DNA of 64,000 nucleotides from positions 2,356,001-2,420,000 of the forward strand of contig OY970066.1 in NCBI GenBank assembly GCA_963705285.1, written 5' to 3'. This stretch comes from JACMLD01 sp963705285 (GTDB lineage: Bacteria > Bacteroidota > Bacteroidia > Chitinophagales > Chitinophagaceae). A program made the position numbers and the translations under genes. The notes under the pieces were generated by a model. That model did no database searches. It was not told where the DNA came from and saw only the letters and a list, made by a program, of their open reading frames with translations. Positions 8,793 through 17,351 of this stretch are shown piece by piece (position 1 is the stretch's first letter; every line of letters begins with the position of its first letter).

Positions 8793-9437
8793 TTACCGAC
8801 CAAAATATTTGTTGACTGCTTCAACACGGTTATTAACATGTAATTTTTCGTAAATGTGATATACGTGTTTGCGGACTGTTTCCGGGCTGATGAAGAGATT
8901 GTTGGCTATTTCTTTATAGAGAAGTCCTTTAGAAAGGTGTTCAAGAATTTCTTTTTCCCTGCCAGAAAGAATATTAATGGATTTGTCTTCCTGCACCGGG
9001 CCCTCCTGCACCGCTTTGCCCCTGAACGCGGCTACTACCTTGCGGGCAATCTGGCTGCTCATGGGTGCTCCACCTTCGCTTAGTTCTTTAATGGCTTCGA
9101 GCAATTTACCGGGCGCTGTTTTCTTTAGAATATATCCGTTGGCACCGGCACTGAGTGCTTCAAATATTTTCTCATCTTCTTCGTATACCGTACACATCAT
9201 GTACAAAATATCCGGGTGCATGGGTTTCAACTGGCGTACGCATTCAATACCACTCATACCGCCCAGGTTAATATCCATCAAAACAACCTGCGGGCTCAAA
9301 GCCGGTATTTTTTCAATGGCCTCTTCTGCACTGGAAAAACTACCTAACAAACGGTAGCCATCAGACATGATTATGATTTGCTCCAGCGCTGAGCGAATAT
9401 CCTTATTGTCATCTACAATACAAACTGTTATCGTCAT
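8793..9437 (-). CDS. NarL/FixJ-type response regulator (receiver + LuxR HTH)
   Basis: A 214-residue DNA-binding response regulator. The receiver domain has the acidic pair Asp9-Asp10, the phosphoacceptor Asp55 in LMDINLGG, Thr83 and a lysine pair at 105-106. Residues 155-212 form the LuxR-type HTH (LSGREKEILEHLSKG, then ETVRKHVYHIYEKL). The ATG at 9437 is chosen over an upstream one at 9500 because the domain begins there and because the upstream stretch holds the promoter. No histidine kinase lies next to it in the window, so it is orphan here. Two palindromes overlap its promoter and suggest control by a dimeric regulator, possibly itself. Confidence 0.9.
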   Translation of the reverse strand: MTITVCIVDDNKDIRSALEQIIIMSDGYRLLGSFSSAEEAIEKIPALSPQVVLMDINLGGMSGIECVRQLKPMHPDILYMMCTVYEEDEKIFEALSAGANGYILKKTAPGKLLEAIKELSEGGAPMSSQIARKVVAAFRGKAVQEGPVQEDKSINILSGREKEILEHLSKGLLYKEIANNLFISPETVRKHVYHIYEKLHVNNRVEAVNKYFGR

Positions 9438-9449
9438 AGTGCAAAGGTG

Positions 9450-9487
9450 CAAATATTTACATTGGTGACCAATACCACAAAGTGGTA
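9450..9487 (-). promoter_or_regulatory. Response-regulator promoter with two overlapping palindromes
   Basis: On the minus strand TTTG (9478-9481) and AATATTTG (9450-9457) are separated by 20 bases, close to the Bacteroidota consensus. The predicted transcript begins only a few bases before the ATG at 9437. Perfect palindromes TACCACAAAGTGGTA (9473-9487) and TTGGTGACCAA (9462-9472) cover the -33 box and the spacer. A related half-site TACCACTTT recurs downstream of the gene at 8714-8722. Confidence 0.6.
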
Positions 9488-9505
9488 ATTTATGAGACAA
9501 ACTTG

Positions 9506-10156
9506 CTAAACAGAAACATGTAGAAGGAATTTGTCATTAAAGAAATCTTCCCTGAACAAATCATGAATATGAACAATGTTTGGCCGGCACCTGCTATCGG
9601 CAATTTCCTGCGCAAGATCACCTCCTTTCAAACAGATTAAACCATTGATTGTTTCATTGGTTGCAGATGATTTTTTTTTGATCAGCGGTTTTGACCATCT
9701 CCACAAATCAGCCAACGGTGCAACCGCCCGCGATACAACCGCATCAAATTTTCTGTTTTTAATTTCCTCTGCGCGTATATGCTGGGTAGTTATGTTTGTA
9801 AGGCCAATAGCTTCTGCTACCGCGTCTACTACTTTTAATTTTTTACCAATGCTGTCTGCCAGGTGAAACTGTACTTCCGGAAAAAAAATGGCAAGGGGTA
9901 TTCCCGGAAAACCGCCGCCTGTGCCCAGGTCTAGTATCTCTGCGCCTGGCGTGCAGTTAAACACTGCGGCAATGCTGAGCGAATGCAACACATGCTTTTC
10001 GTATAAGCTGTCGATATCTTTACGGGAGATAATATTTATTTTACTGTTCCAGTCGGTATACAATGCTTCCAGTGCAGCAAACTGTTTCAGCTGCTGTTCT
10101 GTAAAATCTGCAAAATATTGCAGCATCAGTTCCAGTTTTTTCGGGGCTTCTTCCAT
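9506..10156 (-). CDS. rsmG: 16S rRNA (guanine(527)-N7)-methyltransferase
   Basis: RsmG methylates G527 in the 530 loop of 16S rRNA using S-adenosylmethionine. The signature ILDLGTGGGFPGIPLAIFFP (SAM-binding motif I) is intact, followed by HLADSIGKKLKVV and the AVVSRAVAPL motif. Start 10156 (MEEAPKKLE) gives 216 residues, close to the family norm; a start at 10195 would overlap the upstream gene further. Even so the gene begins 31 bases inside the end of the glycosyltransferase gene, so the two are probably translationally coupled. Confidence 0.93.
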   Translation of the reverse strand: MEEAPKKLELMLQYFADFTEQQLKQFAALEALYTDWNSKINIISRKDIDSLYEKHVLHSLSIAAVFNCTPGAEILDLGTGGGFPGIPLAIFFPEVQFHLADSIGKKLKVVDAVAEAIGLTNITTQHIRAEEIKNRKFDAVVSRAVAPLADLWRWSKPLIKKKSSATNETINGLICLKGGDLAQEIADSRCRPNIVHIHDLFREDFFNDKFLLHVSV

Positions 10157-11259
10157 AATGCAGGTGCAAAAATGAGGTAATACACAAACATCCATATATC
10201 AAATAACCACCACCATGGCCATAGATCTTTTTCATTTAATTTCTCCATGCTTTTATAAAAGATCATGCCCTGTGTTATGAAACGCACTAAAAAAACAACA
10301 ATGGCAATGCGCCAGTCGGCAAAAAGGCTTGCAATAAACAGCGGATAAAAAAGAAAATGCGTAAGCGCATAAAGGCCTAATAAAAACCGGTGTTTGCCTT
10401 TATAAAATTTACCGGTTGAGTAATGCCTTGTTTTCTGGCGTATCCAATCTGCCCAGGTAGATTTTGGTTCAGAGAGGGTGGTAGCTTCAGGGTCTATTAC
10501 CACCGCTGTATTTTTTTTGGTGGCCACCATATTGATAAAAAGGTCATCATCGCCACCGGTAACATGGTTGAGCGATGAAAACCCTTTGTTTTGGAAAAAC
10601 AATTTTTTTGTGTAAGACAAGTTGCGGCCAACACCCATATATGGTATGCCTGCCAATGCGTAAGAAAGATATTGCAATGCGGTATGAAAAGTTTCAAAAC
10701 GAATCAGTTTGTTTAACAGACCCGGTTTTTTGTTATACGACCCGTAGCCCAGTACAATTTCAATACCATCTGAGTAACCGTCCTGCATTTTTTGCAGCCA
10801 GAATTCAGATGCAGGCATGCAGTCTGCATCGGTCAGCAATACCACTTCATGTTTGGCTTCTTTGATACCAATCGACAACGGATATTTTTTACCTGGAATC
10901 AGTTTTGCTTCGTAATCCAGGTTAACGCACTGCAGGTGTTTAAAGGTTTTCTTCAATTCTTCCAGCAGGTATTTTGTTTCGTCTATGCTGTTGTCGTTTA
11001 CCACAATCACTTCGTGTGTGGTTGGATAGGTTTGTACCAGTACGCCGGGTAGGTTAAAGGCAAGATTACCCGCCTCATCACGCGCGCACACAATAACGCT
11101 TACGGGGTGCTGCTGGGATTGTTGTTTTTCTTTTTTTGTAAAAAATGCAACATGCCTGAAAAACCAGGCATAATACAGCAATTGTATTAATGTGATGGCT
11201 GCAAATACAGAGAGAAGTATTTCCCACATATAAAGCTTCAGTTGCTCAATTAAATTCAT
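10126..11259 (-). CDS. Membrane glycosyltransferase, family 2
   Basis: A processive-type or single-addition GT2 enzyme at the cytoplasmic membrane. An N-terminal membrane segment (~10-32) precedes the GT-A domain, which shows VIVCARDEAGN, VNDNS (nucleotide binding), LTDADC (the DxD-type metal site), GGDDDLF (acceptor/base region) and RQKTRHY, corresponding to the QxxRW motif. Two or three membrane segments follow (~285-355). The ATG at 11259 is preferred because an earlier start would run into the divergent tgt region. The acceptor and sugar donor are unknown. It forms an operon with rsmG. Confidence 0.85.
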   Translation of the reverse strand: MNLIEQLKLYMWEILLSVFAAITLIQLLYYAWFFRHVAFFTKKEKQQSQQHPVSVIVCARDEAGNLAFNLPGVLVQTYPTTHEVIVVNDNSIDETKYLLEELKKTFKHLQCVNLDYEAKLIPGKKYPLSIGIKEAKHEVVLLTDADCMPASEFWLQKMQDGYSDGIEIVLGYGSYNKKPGLLNKLIRFETFHTALQYLSYALAGIPYMGVGRNLSYTKKLFFQNKGFSSLNHVTGGDDDLFINMVATKKNTAVVIDPEATTLSEPKSTWADWIRQKTRHYSTGKFYKGKHRFLLGLYALTHFLFYPLFIASLFADWRIAIVVFLVRFITQGMIFYKSMEKLNEKDLWPWWWLFDIWMFVYYLIFAPALWKKPRKNWN

Positions 11260-11433
11260 GTAATCAATGGTTTGGGGGTATCCGGGTTGGGTGCGAAAAT
11301 AGCATATTGATGGCTGATTTTGCAGAAAGATTGCAACCCCGATCCATTTAAAGTGGGTGCAGCTGGCGGTGTAAAAGCAAACCTGCAATGCCGTGACAGC
11401 AATACCGCTAATTGCATTTATATTGCAGCCTTT

Positions 11434-12573
11434 ATGGCATCGTTACAATTTGATTTACAGGCAACGGACAGGCAGTCTTCAGCACGTGCGGGCAAGATAA
11501 CAACAGATCATGGCGATATACTGACACCTGTTTTTATGCCCGTGGGCACGGTGGGCAGTGTAAAAGCAGTATCCCAGCAACAATTAGTGCAGGATGTGAA
11601 AGCCCGTATCATACTGGGCAACACCTATCACTTATACCTGCGGCCTGGTTTGGAAATATTGGAGGCCGCGGGTGGATTGCATCAATTTAATGGCTGGCAT
11701 GGGCCCATACTTACAGACAGCGGCGGCTACCAGGTTTTTTCACTGGCAGCAAACCGAAAAATCTCGCAGGAAGGCGTAGTGTTTCAAAGCCATATAGACG
11801 GCAGCAAACACCTGTTTACCCCAGAGAATGTAATGGATACCCAGCGCATCATTGGCGGCGATATTATTATGGCTTTTGACGAGTGTCCGCCATACCCCAG
11901 TGATTATGCATATGCTAAAAAAAGCATGGAGTTAACACATACCTGGCTCGACAGGTGTATCAGTCGTTTTAATACCACCCCTGATAAATATGGTTATACA
12001 CAAAACCTGTTTCCTATTGTGCAGGGCAGTACCTATGCTGATTTGCGTAAAGCTTCAGCAGAAATGGTGGCATCAAAAAATGCACCCGGAAATGCCATTG
12101 GCGGCCTGAGCGTAGGCGAGCCCGAGGCCATGATGTATGAGTATTGTGCTTTGTGCTGCAGTATACTGCCGGAGCATAAGCCACGTTACCTGATGGGTGT
12201 TGGTACGCCCTGGAACATTTTGGAGAACATCGCATTGGGCATCGACATGTTTGATTGCGTGATGCCTACCCGTAACGGGCGTAATGCTATGTTGTTTACC
12301 AGCAAAGGCATCATTAATATAGATAACAAAAAATGGGAAAAAGATTTTTCTGTGCTGGATGATGGCATACCTGCTGAAATGAGCAATTTTTACAACAAAG
12401 CATATTTGCGTCATCTTATCAAATCAAAAGAAATATTGGGTTTAACCATTGCCAGCATTCACAACCTCGCATTTTATTTATGGCTGGTTGATGAAGCGCG
12501 GCAGCATATTCTACAGGGAGATTTTGTTAGCTGGAAAGATGGGATTATACCGGTACTGAAACAGCGTTTGTAA
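11434..12573 (+). CDS. tgt: tRNA-guanine(34) transglycosylase (queuine tRNA-ribosyltransferase)
   Basis: Tgt exchanges guanine 34 of tRNA-Asp, -Asn, -His and -Tyr for the queuosine precursor. Visible motifs are MPVGTVGSVKAV, TDSGGYQVFSL with the base-binding Asp, GGLSVGEP, and GIDMFDCVMPTRNGR with the nucleophile Asp. Start 11434 (MASLQFDL) gives 379 residues. The C-terminal zinc site is unusual: the C-x-C-x2-C motif of classical bacterial Tgt is replaced by a segment without cysteine (DDGIPAEMSNFYNKAYLRHL), while the later His in ASIHN is kept. The gene is divergent from the glycosyltransferase. Confidence 0.93.
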   Translation: MASLQFDLQATDRQSSARAGKITTDHGDILTPVFMPVGTVGSVKAVSQQQLVQDVKARIILGNTYHLYLRPGLEILEAAGGLHQFNGWHGPILTDSGGYQVFSLAANRKISQEGVVFQSHIDGSKHLFTPENVMDTQRIIGGDIIMAFDECPPYPSDYAYAKKSMELTHTWLDRCISRFNTTPDKYGYTQNLFPIVQGSTYADLRKASAEMVASKNAPGNAIGGLSVGEPEAMMYEYCALCCSILPEHKPRYLMGVGTPWNILENIALGIDMFDCVMPTRNGRNAMLFTSKGIINIDNKKWEKDFSVLDDGIPAEMSNFYNKAYLRHLIKSKEILGLTIASIHNLAFYLWLVDEARQHILQGDFVSWKDGIIPVLKQRL

Positions 12574-12588
12574 GACATGAACATACTG

Positions 12589-12936
12589 TTACTCAGACTT
12601 TTTATACACGTAGACCAGTATGATAAAAAATAAGACGATGCCGGTGTAGAAGCTGAATTCCGTCCAGTCGTACTGGGTAAAAAACCCATTGAATTTAAAA
12701 TAGGTAGTATTATCATCTGGCAAAAAATACGGGTAAGTGAATTTTACAAATGGCCAGAACCTGTCTGTTCTGGGTTCACCTGAAGCGTTAAAGAAACGCA
12801 CTTCCTTGTAAGATAAAAACAATGCGCAAAGGTGAAACAGGCACCATATCAGTACCCAGCGGTATCGTTTTGCTAGTGCGGCTACCGGCGATGAAGGGGC
12901 ATCACTGGCAGTAGCCGGAAAACTGTTTTTCTTCAT
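12589..12936 (-). CDS. Small two-helix membrane protein of unknown function
   Basis: A 115-residue protein that I do not recognise. A short polar N-terminus is followed by one hydrophobic helix (~28-43, WVLIWCLFHLCALFLS), then a loop of about 50 residues rich in Phe, Tyr and Trp (FWPFVKFTYPYFLPDD), then a second helix (~95-111) ending KKSE. It converges with tgt with only 15 bases between the stop codons. The aromatic loop pattern resembles small uncharacterised membrane proteins of Bacteroidota. Confidence 0.6.
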   Translation of the reverse strand: MKKNSFPATASDAPSSPVAALAKRYRWVLIWCLFHLCALFLSYKEVRFFNASGEPRTDRFWPFVKFTYPYFLPDDNTTYFKFNGFFTQYDWTEFSFYTGIVLFFIILVYVYKKSE

Positions 12937-13378
12937 GAAATTTACTTTGAGCGCAGTTTTAATCTGTCTTTAATCTGGTTAGGCAAGGGGGACTTTAATC
13001 TAAGTAATGGATTTGTTTGCAAAACTATTGCGATACTGTTATAACAAACGGTGAAACCGATGGCCGTTGCCTATGTCATTTGACACAAGAATATTGCCAT
13101 TCGGGTTAGCTCTCATGGTTGAATTCAAAAATAATAGATTTTTTTTTATTTCACCAGGGCAGCTTTTGAATAATGATATCAACTGCAAAATGGTTGGGCC
13201 AAAAACTTGCCTGGCTCAAAAAATATGCATTTGCTGGTTCGTTGGTTGGTTGATACTATCAATACCGCCACGATATCGGTAATATTTTCAGCGCAGTTGG
13301 CTGATGTCACTATAACGTATCAGCAACAAATTTTAGCCTATTTTTGGCCGTTACAGCACCTGAAATGGATATATTTTG
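12937..13378. other. Gene-free intergenic region
   Basis: No coding sequence is supported. The left end has three copies of TTTAATCT within about 45 bases (12958-13002 area). A TATATTTTG sequence directly before the next ATG resembles a -7 box but is too close to the start codon to serve it. Confidence 0.45.
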
Positions 13379-14470
13379 ATGAAAATTCTCGACTGGTACA
13401 TTATTAAAAACTTCCTGATCACTTTTGTCTTTACCATTGTGGCACTTACTGTTATTTCTATAGTAATAGACAGTAGTGAAAAGGCAGACGACTTTGTAAA
13501 ATCCGGTCTCTCCACTTCTGAAATTATTAATAAGTATTACATAGGTTTTGTACCCTTCATTATATCCATGATTTTTCCGCTGATGGTGTTTATCGCGGTT
13601 ATTTATTTTACGTCTAAACTGGCCGGCAGATCAGAAATAGTAGCCATTCTTGCCAATGGGGTTCGCTACCGGCGTTTTCTGCGCCCTTATTTTATAGGCG
13701 GCTTTTTATTGGGCTTATTGCTTTGGTACTGCAATATGTTTGTATTTCCCAAAGGCAATGCTATTAAGAACGAGTTTCAATTGCGCTATATAGATGGCAA
13801 TAGTTCGTATTACTCAGGGCAAACATCCAATGCCACCTTTTACCTGAAGTCTGACCCTACCACCTACCTGGCCATCCGGTATTACGATACCGCCAGTAAA
13901 GTATCGAGTGGTTTTTTTCTGCAAAAAATTAAAGGCAATAAGGTGTATTACAACCTGCGCGGTGAATCTATTAAATGGGATACTGCCCACAAAAACTGGA
14001 AGGTGGAAAACGCAATAGAACGTACCATTGACGGTTTGCACGAAACCGTGAAACAGGTGCCGGTGATGAACCTGGCACTTAACATTACACCGGCCGACCT
14101 GCGCAGGGATGAATACCTGAAAGACAAACTTACTTCGCCCGAACTGCATTCATTTATTAGCATGGAAGAAATGCGCGGTACAGAAGGACTTAACACTTAC
14201 AAGGTGGAGTATTACCGCCGTATTGCCACCCCTTTTTCTGTGTTGATACTAACGCTGCTGGGCGCAGTGGTGGCTAGTCGCAAAACGCGTGGTGGTAGCG
14301 GACTGCACCTGGCATTTGGAATTGTGGCAGCAGCCACTTTTGTGATCATGGACAGGTTCTCCATTGTGTTTTCCAGCAAAGGCAATCTGCACCCTATGAT
14401 TGCAGCATGGATACCCAATCTTATTTTTGCCGTAATTACGTTTTTTGTATACCGTAAAGCACCCAAATAA
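13379..14470 (+). CDS. LptF/LptG-family lipopolysaccharide export permease
   Basis: An inner-membrane component of the LptB2FG transporter that extracts lipopolysaccharide. The family fold is visible: two membrane segments near the N-terminus (~10-30 and 55-78, with FPLMVFIAVIYF), a third around 98-118, a periplasmic beta-jelly-roll domain (~135-260), and three C-terminal membrane segments (~280-360). ATG 13379 is taken as the start rather than an in-frame TTG one codon earlier. LptF and LptG cannot be told apart from this sequence alone. lpxB follows, consistent with a lipid A role. Confidence 0.85.
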   Translation: MKILDWYIIKNFLITFVFTIVALTVISIVIDSSEKADDFVKSGLSTSEIINKYYIGFVPFIISMIFPLMVFIAVIYFTSKLAGRSEIVAILANGVRYRRFLRPYFIGGFLLGLLLWYCNMFVFPKGNAIKNEFQLRYIDGNSSYYSGQTSNATFYLKSDPTTYLAIRYYDTASKVSSGFFLQKIKGNKVYYNLRGESIKWDTAHKNWKVENAIERTIDGLHETVKQVPVMNLALNITPADLRRDEYLKDKLTSPELHSFISMEEMRGTEGLNTYKVEYYRRIATPFSVLILTLLGAVVASRKTRGGSGLHLAFGIVAAATFVIMDRFSIVFSSKGNLHPMIAAWIPNLIFAVITFFVYRKAPK

Positions 14471-14478
14471 AGATTGTT

Positions 14479-14560
14479 CAATTTTGAGATATTGAGATTT
14501 TGGGATTGTCTGCAACACGCGTCACAAGAAATCTCAAAATTCCACAATCTCAAAATCAAG
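14479..14560. repeat. Degenerate word repeat with inverted arm
   Basis: Arm 1 (14479-14508) repeats ATTTTGAGAT/ATTGAGATTTTG words. Arm 2 (about 14530-14558) has AATCTCAAAAT words in the opposite sense, ending a dozen bases before the lpxB start. The arms could pair into an imperfect hairpin. Confidence 0.6.
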
Positions 14561-14571
14561 AAATTTATCAA

Positions 14572-15678
14572 ATGCGTTATTATATCATAGCAGGAGAGGC
14601 CTCCGGAGATTTGCATGGCAGCAATCTTATAAAAGAGATAAAAAAACTGGATGCACAGGCGGATATCCGCTGCTGGGGTGGAGATATGATGCAGGAAGCA
14701 GGTGCCACACTGGTAAAACATTACCGCGAACTGGCGTTTATGGGTTTTATTGAAGTGGTGAAGAACCTGCCTGCCATTATGAAAAACCTTCAATTCTGTA
14801 AACAGGATATACTTGCCTGGCAACCCGGCGTACTGGTACTGATAGATTATCCTGGTTTTAACCTGCGCATCGCCACCTGGGCAAAACAACAAGGTTTGCG
14901 CATAGCCTGGTATATTTCTCCGCAGGTATGGGCATGGAAAGAGAGCAGGGTAAAAAAAATAAAGATGGCGGTAGACCGTATGCTGGTGATACTTCCTTTC
15001 GAAAAATCTTTTTATAAAAAATGGCAGTATGAAGTGGACTACGTGGGCCATCCGCTGATAGAAGTGATTGAACAGGAAAAATTACAGCCGCCACCGCCAC
15101 CATTCTCAGATAAACCCGTGATTGCATTGTTGCCGGGCAGCCGCCAGCAGGAGATACTTAAAAAACTGCCCATAATGCTGGCCGTTAGTAAGTTTTTTGC
15201 AGGTTACCAGTTTATTGTGGCCAAAGCCCCCGGCCTCGACCCTGGTTTCTATGATACGCTGTTGCAGCCGTATGATAATGTATCTTATGTAAGCGGGCAA
15301 ACCTATGCCTTATTAAAACAGGCCAAAGCTGCATTGGTTACCAGCGGAACCGCCACGCTTGAAACAGCACTGTTTGGCGTTCCGGAAGTAGTATGTTATA
15401 AAAGCAGCGCTATTTCTTACCAGATAGGCAAACGTGTTATCAGGGTTAAATACATATCGCTGGTCAATCTTATTATGGATAAGCTGGTGGTAAAAGAATT
15501 GATACAAGACCAGCTTACACCGCCCAACCTGCAAAAAGAGCTGGATGACTTGTTGCACAACCCGCAGCGGATTGCGCAGTTAAAAGCAGACTACCAGCAA
15601 CTGAGAGAGAAACTGAGCGAGGGCGGCCCCGCCTCTGCCAATGCTGCAAAAAGTATTGTGGAGCTCGCTGGTCTATAA
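14572..15678 (+). CDS. lpxB: Lipid-A-disaccharide synthase
   Basis: LpxB (GT19) joins UDP-2,3-diacylglucosamine and lipid X into the tetra-acyl disaccharide of lipid A at the inner membrane face. The N-terminal YYIIAGEASGDLHG is the family signature. Further motifs are WGGDMMQEAGA, DYPGFNLRIA, the SPQVWAWKESR segment (~residues 113-123), LPGSRQQEI (~183) and TSGTATLETALFG. The ATG at 14572 lies at that signature; an upstream in-frame start would fall inside the word repeat. Length 368 is normal. Confidence 0.95.
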   Translation: MRYYIIAGEASGDLHGSNLIKEIKKLDAQADIRCWGGDMMQEAGATLVKHYRELAFMGFIEVVKNLPAIMKNLQFCKQDILAWQPGVLVLIDYPGFNLRIATWAKQQGLRIAWYISPQVWAWKESRVKKIKMAVDRMLVILPFEKSFYKKWQYEVDYVGHPLIEVIEQEKLQPPPPPFSDKPVIALLPGSRQQEILKKLPIMLAVSKFFAGYQFIVAKAPGLDPGFYDTLLQPYDNVSYVSGQTYALLKQAKAALVTSGTATLETALFGVPEVVCYKSSAISYQIGKRVIRVKYISLVNLIMDKLVVKELIQDQLTPPNLQKELDDLLHNPQRIAQLKADYQQLREKLSEGGPASANAAKSIVELAGL

Positions 15679-15805
15679 ACTGGCGTTAGCATTATCGGAG
15701 AACCGGCAAGGTAAAGCAACAGCCAATAACGCTTTCTACAACGCGCGTAATGTAGCATCCCATTCTTTGCAATGGAGCGTCATAAAGGAAAGGGCTATCC
15801 GCTCG

Positions 15806-15979
15806 TTAATGCCTTTTGAAGAAAACCGTCTTCACTATCATAAATATCAATCCCAGTAGAAATATGACAATGGTAATGCGGTTGATGCCATGCATGTATT
15901 TAAGCCACTGGCTTTTAGGGGCATTGGGATCCCGTTTCTTTAAATACAAATATTCTGCAAACTGCTGCCAGACGCCCAT
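15806..15979 (-). CDS. 57-residue single-pass membrane protein (DUF6728-like)
   Basis: A short gene on the minus strand between lpxB and tRNA-Ala. The protein begins MGVWQQFAEYLYLKKRDPN, continues with a basic stretch and MHGINRI, and has one membrane segment (residues ~35-50, ITIVIFLLGLIFMIV) before a basic tail (KTVFFKRH). The combination of an aromatic YLYLKK-DP N-terminus, MHGINR and one helix matches, as I remember it, a conserved small Bacteroidota family (DUF6728). Function unknown. It converges with lpxB; the 127 bases between them hold nothing recognisable. Confidence 0.7.
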   Translation of the reverse strand: MGVWQQFAEYLYLKKRDPNAPKSQWLKYMHGINRITIVIFLLGLIFMIVKTVFFKRH

Positions 15980-16112
15980 GGACTAAGTTTATTTATTTAT
16001 GTGGATGATAAAATTACAAACAACCGGGTATAAAAAAGGTTCTTTTAATTGCTATGGCAACTTTCTCAAAATCCTCTATATTTGCCGTCCGCAAAAGCAG
16101 GTTGCAGCAAAA

Positions 16113-16186
<74 letters not shown>

Positions 16187-16200
16187 CTTTTGATTACCAG

Positions 16201-16232
16201 GCCTTTAGCAGCATACTGTTAAAGGCTTTTTT
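16201..16232 (+). terminator. Rho-independent terminator after tRNA-Ala
   Basis: GCCTTTA pairs with TAAAGGC around an inner CAG/CTG stem, followed directly by six T residues. Confidence 0.88.
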
Positions 16233-16600
16233 GTGTACGGCCAGGCCTTGTAACCTCCGCTGCTGCCGTGGGTTGAAAACACCATATTTTCAATAACCGT
16301 TTCAAACCTTGCTGCAATAAACAGTGCAAAAAAAACACCATTGCATACAAGGAAGCGGCAGAGTTCTTACTGCTTCCCCACCATCGATTGCCCGGAATTT
16401 AAAAAGTATCAACAAGATTGTTATGGTACCCTAATAATCGACCGGAGAATTCATAACAACATACAACGCATAACCGGGGCGAATGAACGAACTGTTACAG
16501 ATGTTGGCGGAATCATCAATACCGGCAATTGTTTTTGCAGGGAAGTTTGAGTAATAATTTTTCGAAATAAATCCCGGGGATGAACAATCATTAAATTCTC
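16233..16600. other. Gene-free region before the accessory locus
   Basis: No supported gene, RNA or repeat. It marks the switch from core genes to the polysaccharide locus. Short frames are present but lack start signals and recognisable composition. Confidence 0.45.
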
Positions 16601-16604
16601 AAAT

Positions 16605-16670
16605 AGTAAAATCTTCCATCAATACAGTAAAACCTGACATTGAATCAGCATCTGCGCTGTTCTAATTTAA
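16605..16670 (+). promoter_or_regulatory. Promoter with 21-bp direct-repeat operator (copy A)
   Basis: Two direct repeats start at 16605 and 16626 (AGTAAAATCTTCCAT and AGTAAAACCTGACAT), one every 21 bp. The second runs into TTG (16640-16642), which fits a -33 box. After exactly 20 bases comes TAATTTAA (16663-16670), a weak -7 box. The same arrangement, with the same distances, occurs at 36952-37017. The transcript would have a leader of about 210 bases before the MaoC gene, in which I see no riboswitch. Confidence 0.7.
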
Positions 16671-16886
16671 TGCTTTGATTTAAAGTGCTTTTACAGCCCG
16701 ATATTTCAGGTATAACGGTTGCAAAAAAAAGTTGAATTGTACAGCCAGCCATATGCACATGCATTTGCTTTTAACCGCCCCGGTACTTTTTCACTTTTTT
16801 AAGCAAGCTTATCAATTTTAATACACTTATTTTTTTTACCTGCTATAGGTATCATAAAACCGATTGCGTTTTCAACGCTGACTGCC

Positions 16887-17351
16887 ATGTTTGTAAAAAA
16901 ATATTTTGAAGAGTTTGTTACGGGTCATCAACGCCTTACCAAAGGAAGAACGATTACCGAAACTGATATCGTTTTACATGCCGGCCACTCGGGCGATTTT
17001 TTTCCTCACCACATGGATGAAGAATGGTGCAAAACCCAGCCCTTCAAAAAAAGAATAGCGCATGGCACTTTAATCTTTACCGTTGCTATCGGGCTTACTG
17101 CAGACTTTGTAAATGAGGTATCCATGACGTACGGATATGAAAGGCTGCGGTTTATTCAACCCGTTTTTATTGCAGATACTATACGTGTAACCGTTACCGT
17201 TACAGAAAAAAAAGATCATAAAAAACCCGGCTTTGGCCTGGTCACAGAAAAAGTGGAAACCTTTAACCAGCACAATCAACTGGTGATGGTGTGTGAGCAC
17301 CTGCTAATGGTGGAGAAGCGGGAGGCGGAAGACGTGAGGCGTGAATCGTGA
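16887..17351 (+). CDS. MaoC-family hydratase/dehydratase
   Basis: A single hot-dog-domain enzyme of the (R)-specific enoyl-CoA hydratase group, cytoplasmic. The hydratase motif is present: Asp37 and His42 in SGDFFPHHMD, then the RIAHGTL segment (~56-62) that lines the site. Length 154 is typical for a one-domain member. It opens a cluster with a solute-binding-like protein and two CoA-transferases, which suggests that a CoA thioester is hydrated or dehydrated, possibly one derived from a sugar acid. The substrate is not known. The last residues (EAEDVRRES) and the stop codon are encoded within the following word repeat. Confidence 0.85.
   Translation: MFVKKYFEEFVTGHQRLTKGRTITETDIVLHAGHSGDFFPHHMDEEWCKTQPFKKRIAHGTLIFTVAIGLTADFVNEVSMTYGYERLRFIQPVFIADTIRVTVTVTEKKDHKKPGFGLVTEKVETFNQHNQLVMVCEHLLMVEKREAEDVRRES

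Noticed and set aside
13067..13282. 71-codon frame in the gap before the LptF/LptG gene
   Set aside because: Low-complexity T-rich coding with no homology seen and no start signal.
13371..13378. TATATTTTG as promoter of the LptF/LptG gene
   Set aside because: It touches the start codon, so a transcript from it would begin inside the gene, and no -33 box stands at a suitable distance.
16341..16550. 69-codon frame starting from TTG in the gap before the accessory locus
   Set aside because: No ribosome-binding site, no recognisable protein pattern and a non-ATG start; probably chance.
16676..16886. Riboswitch in the leader of the MaoC transcript
   Set aside because: No conserved riboswitch core or strong alternating stems can be recognised by eye.
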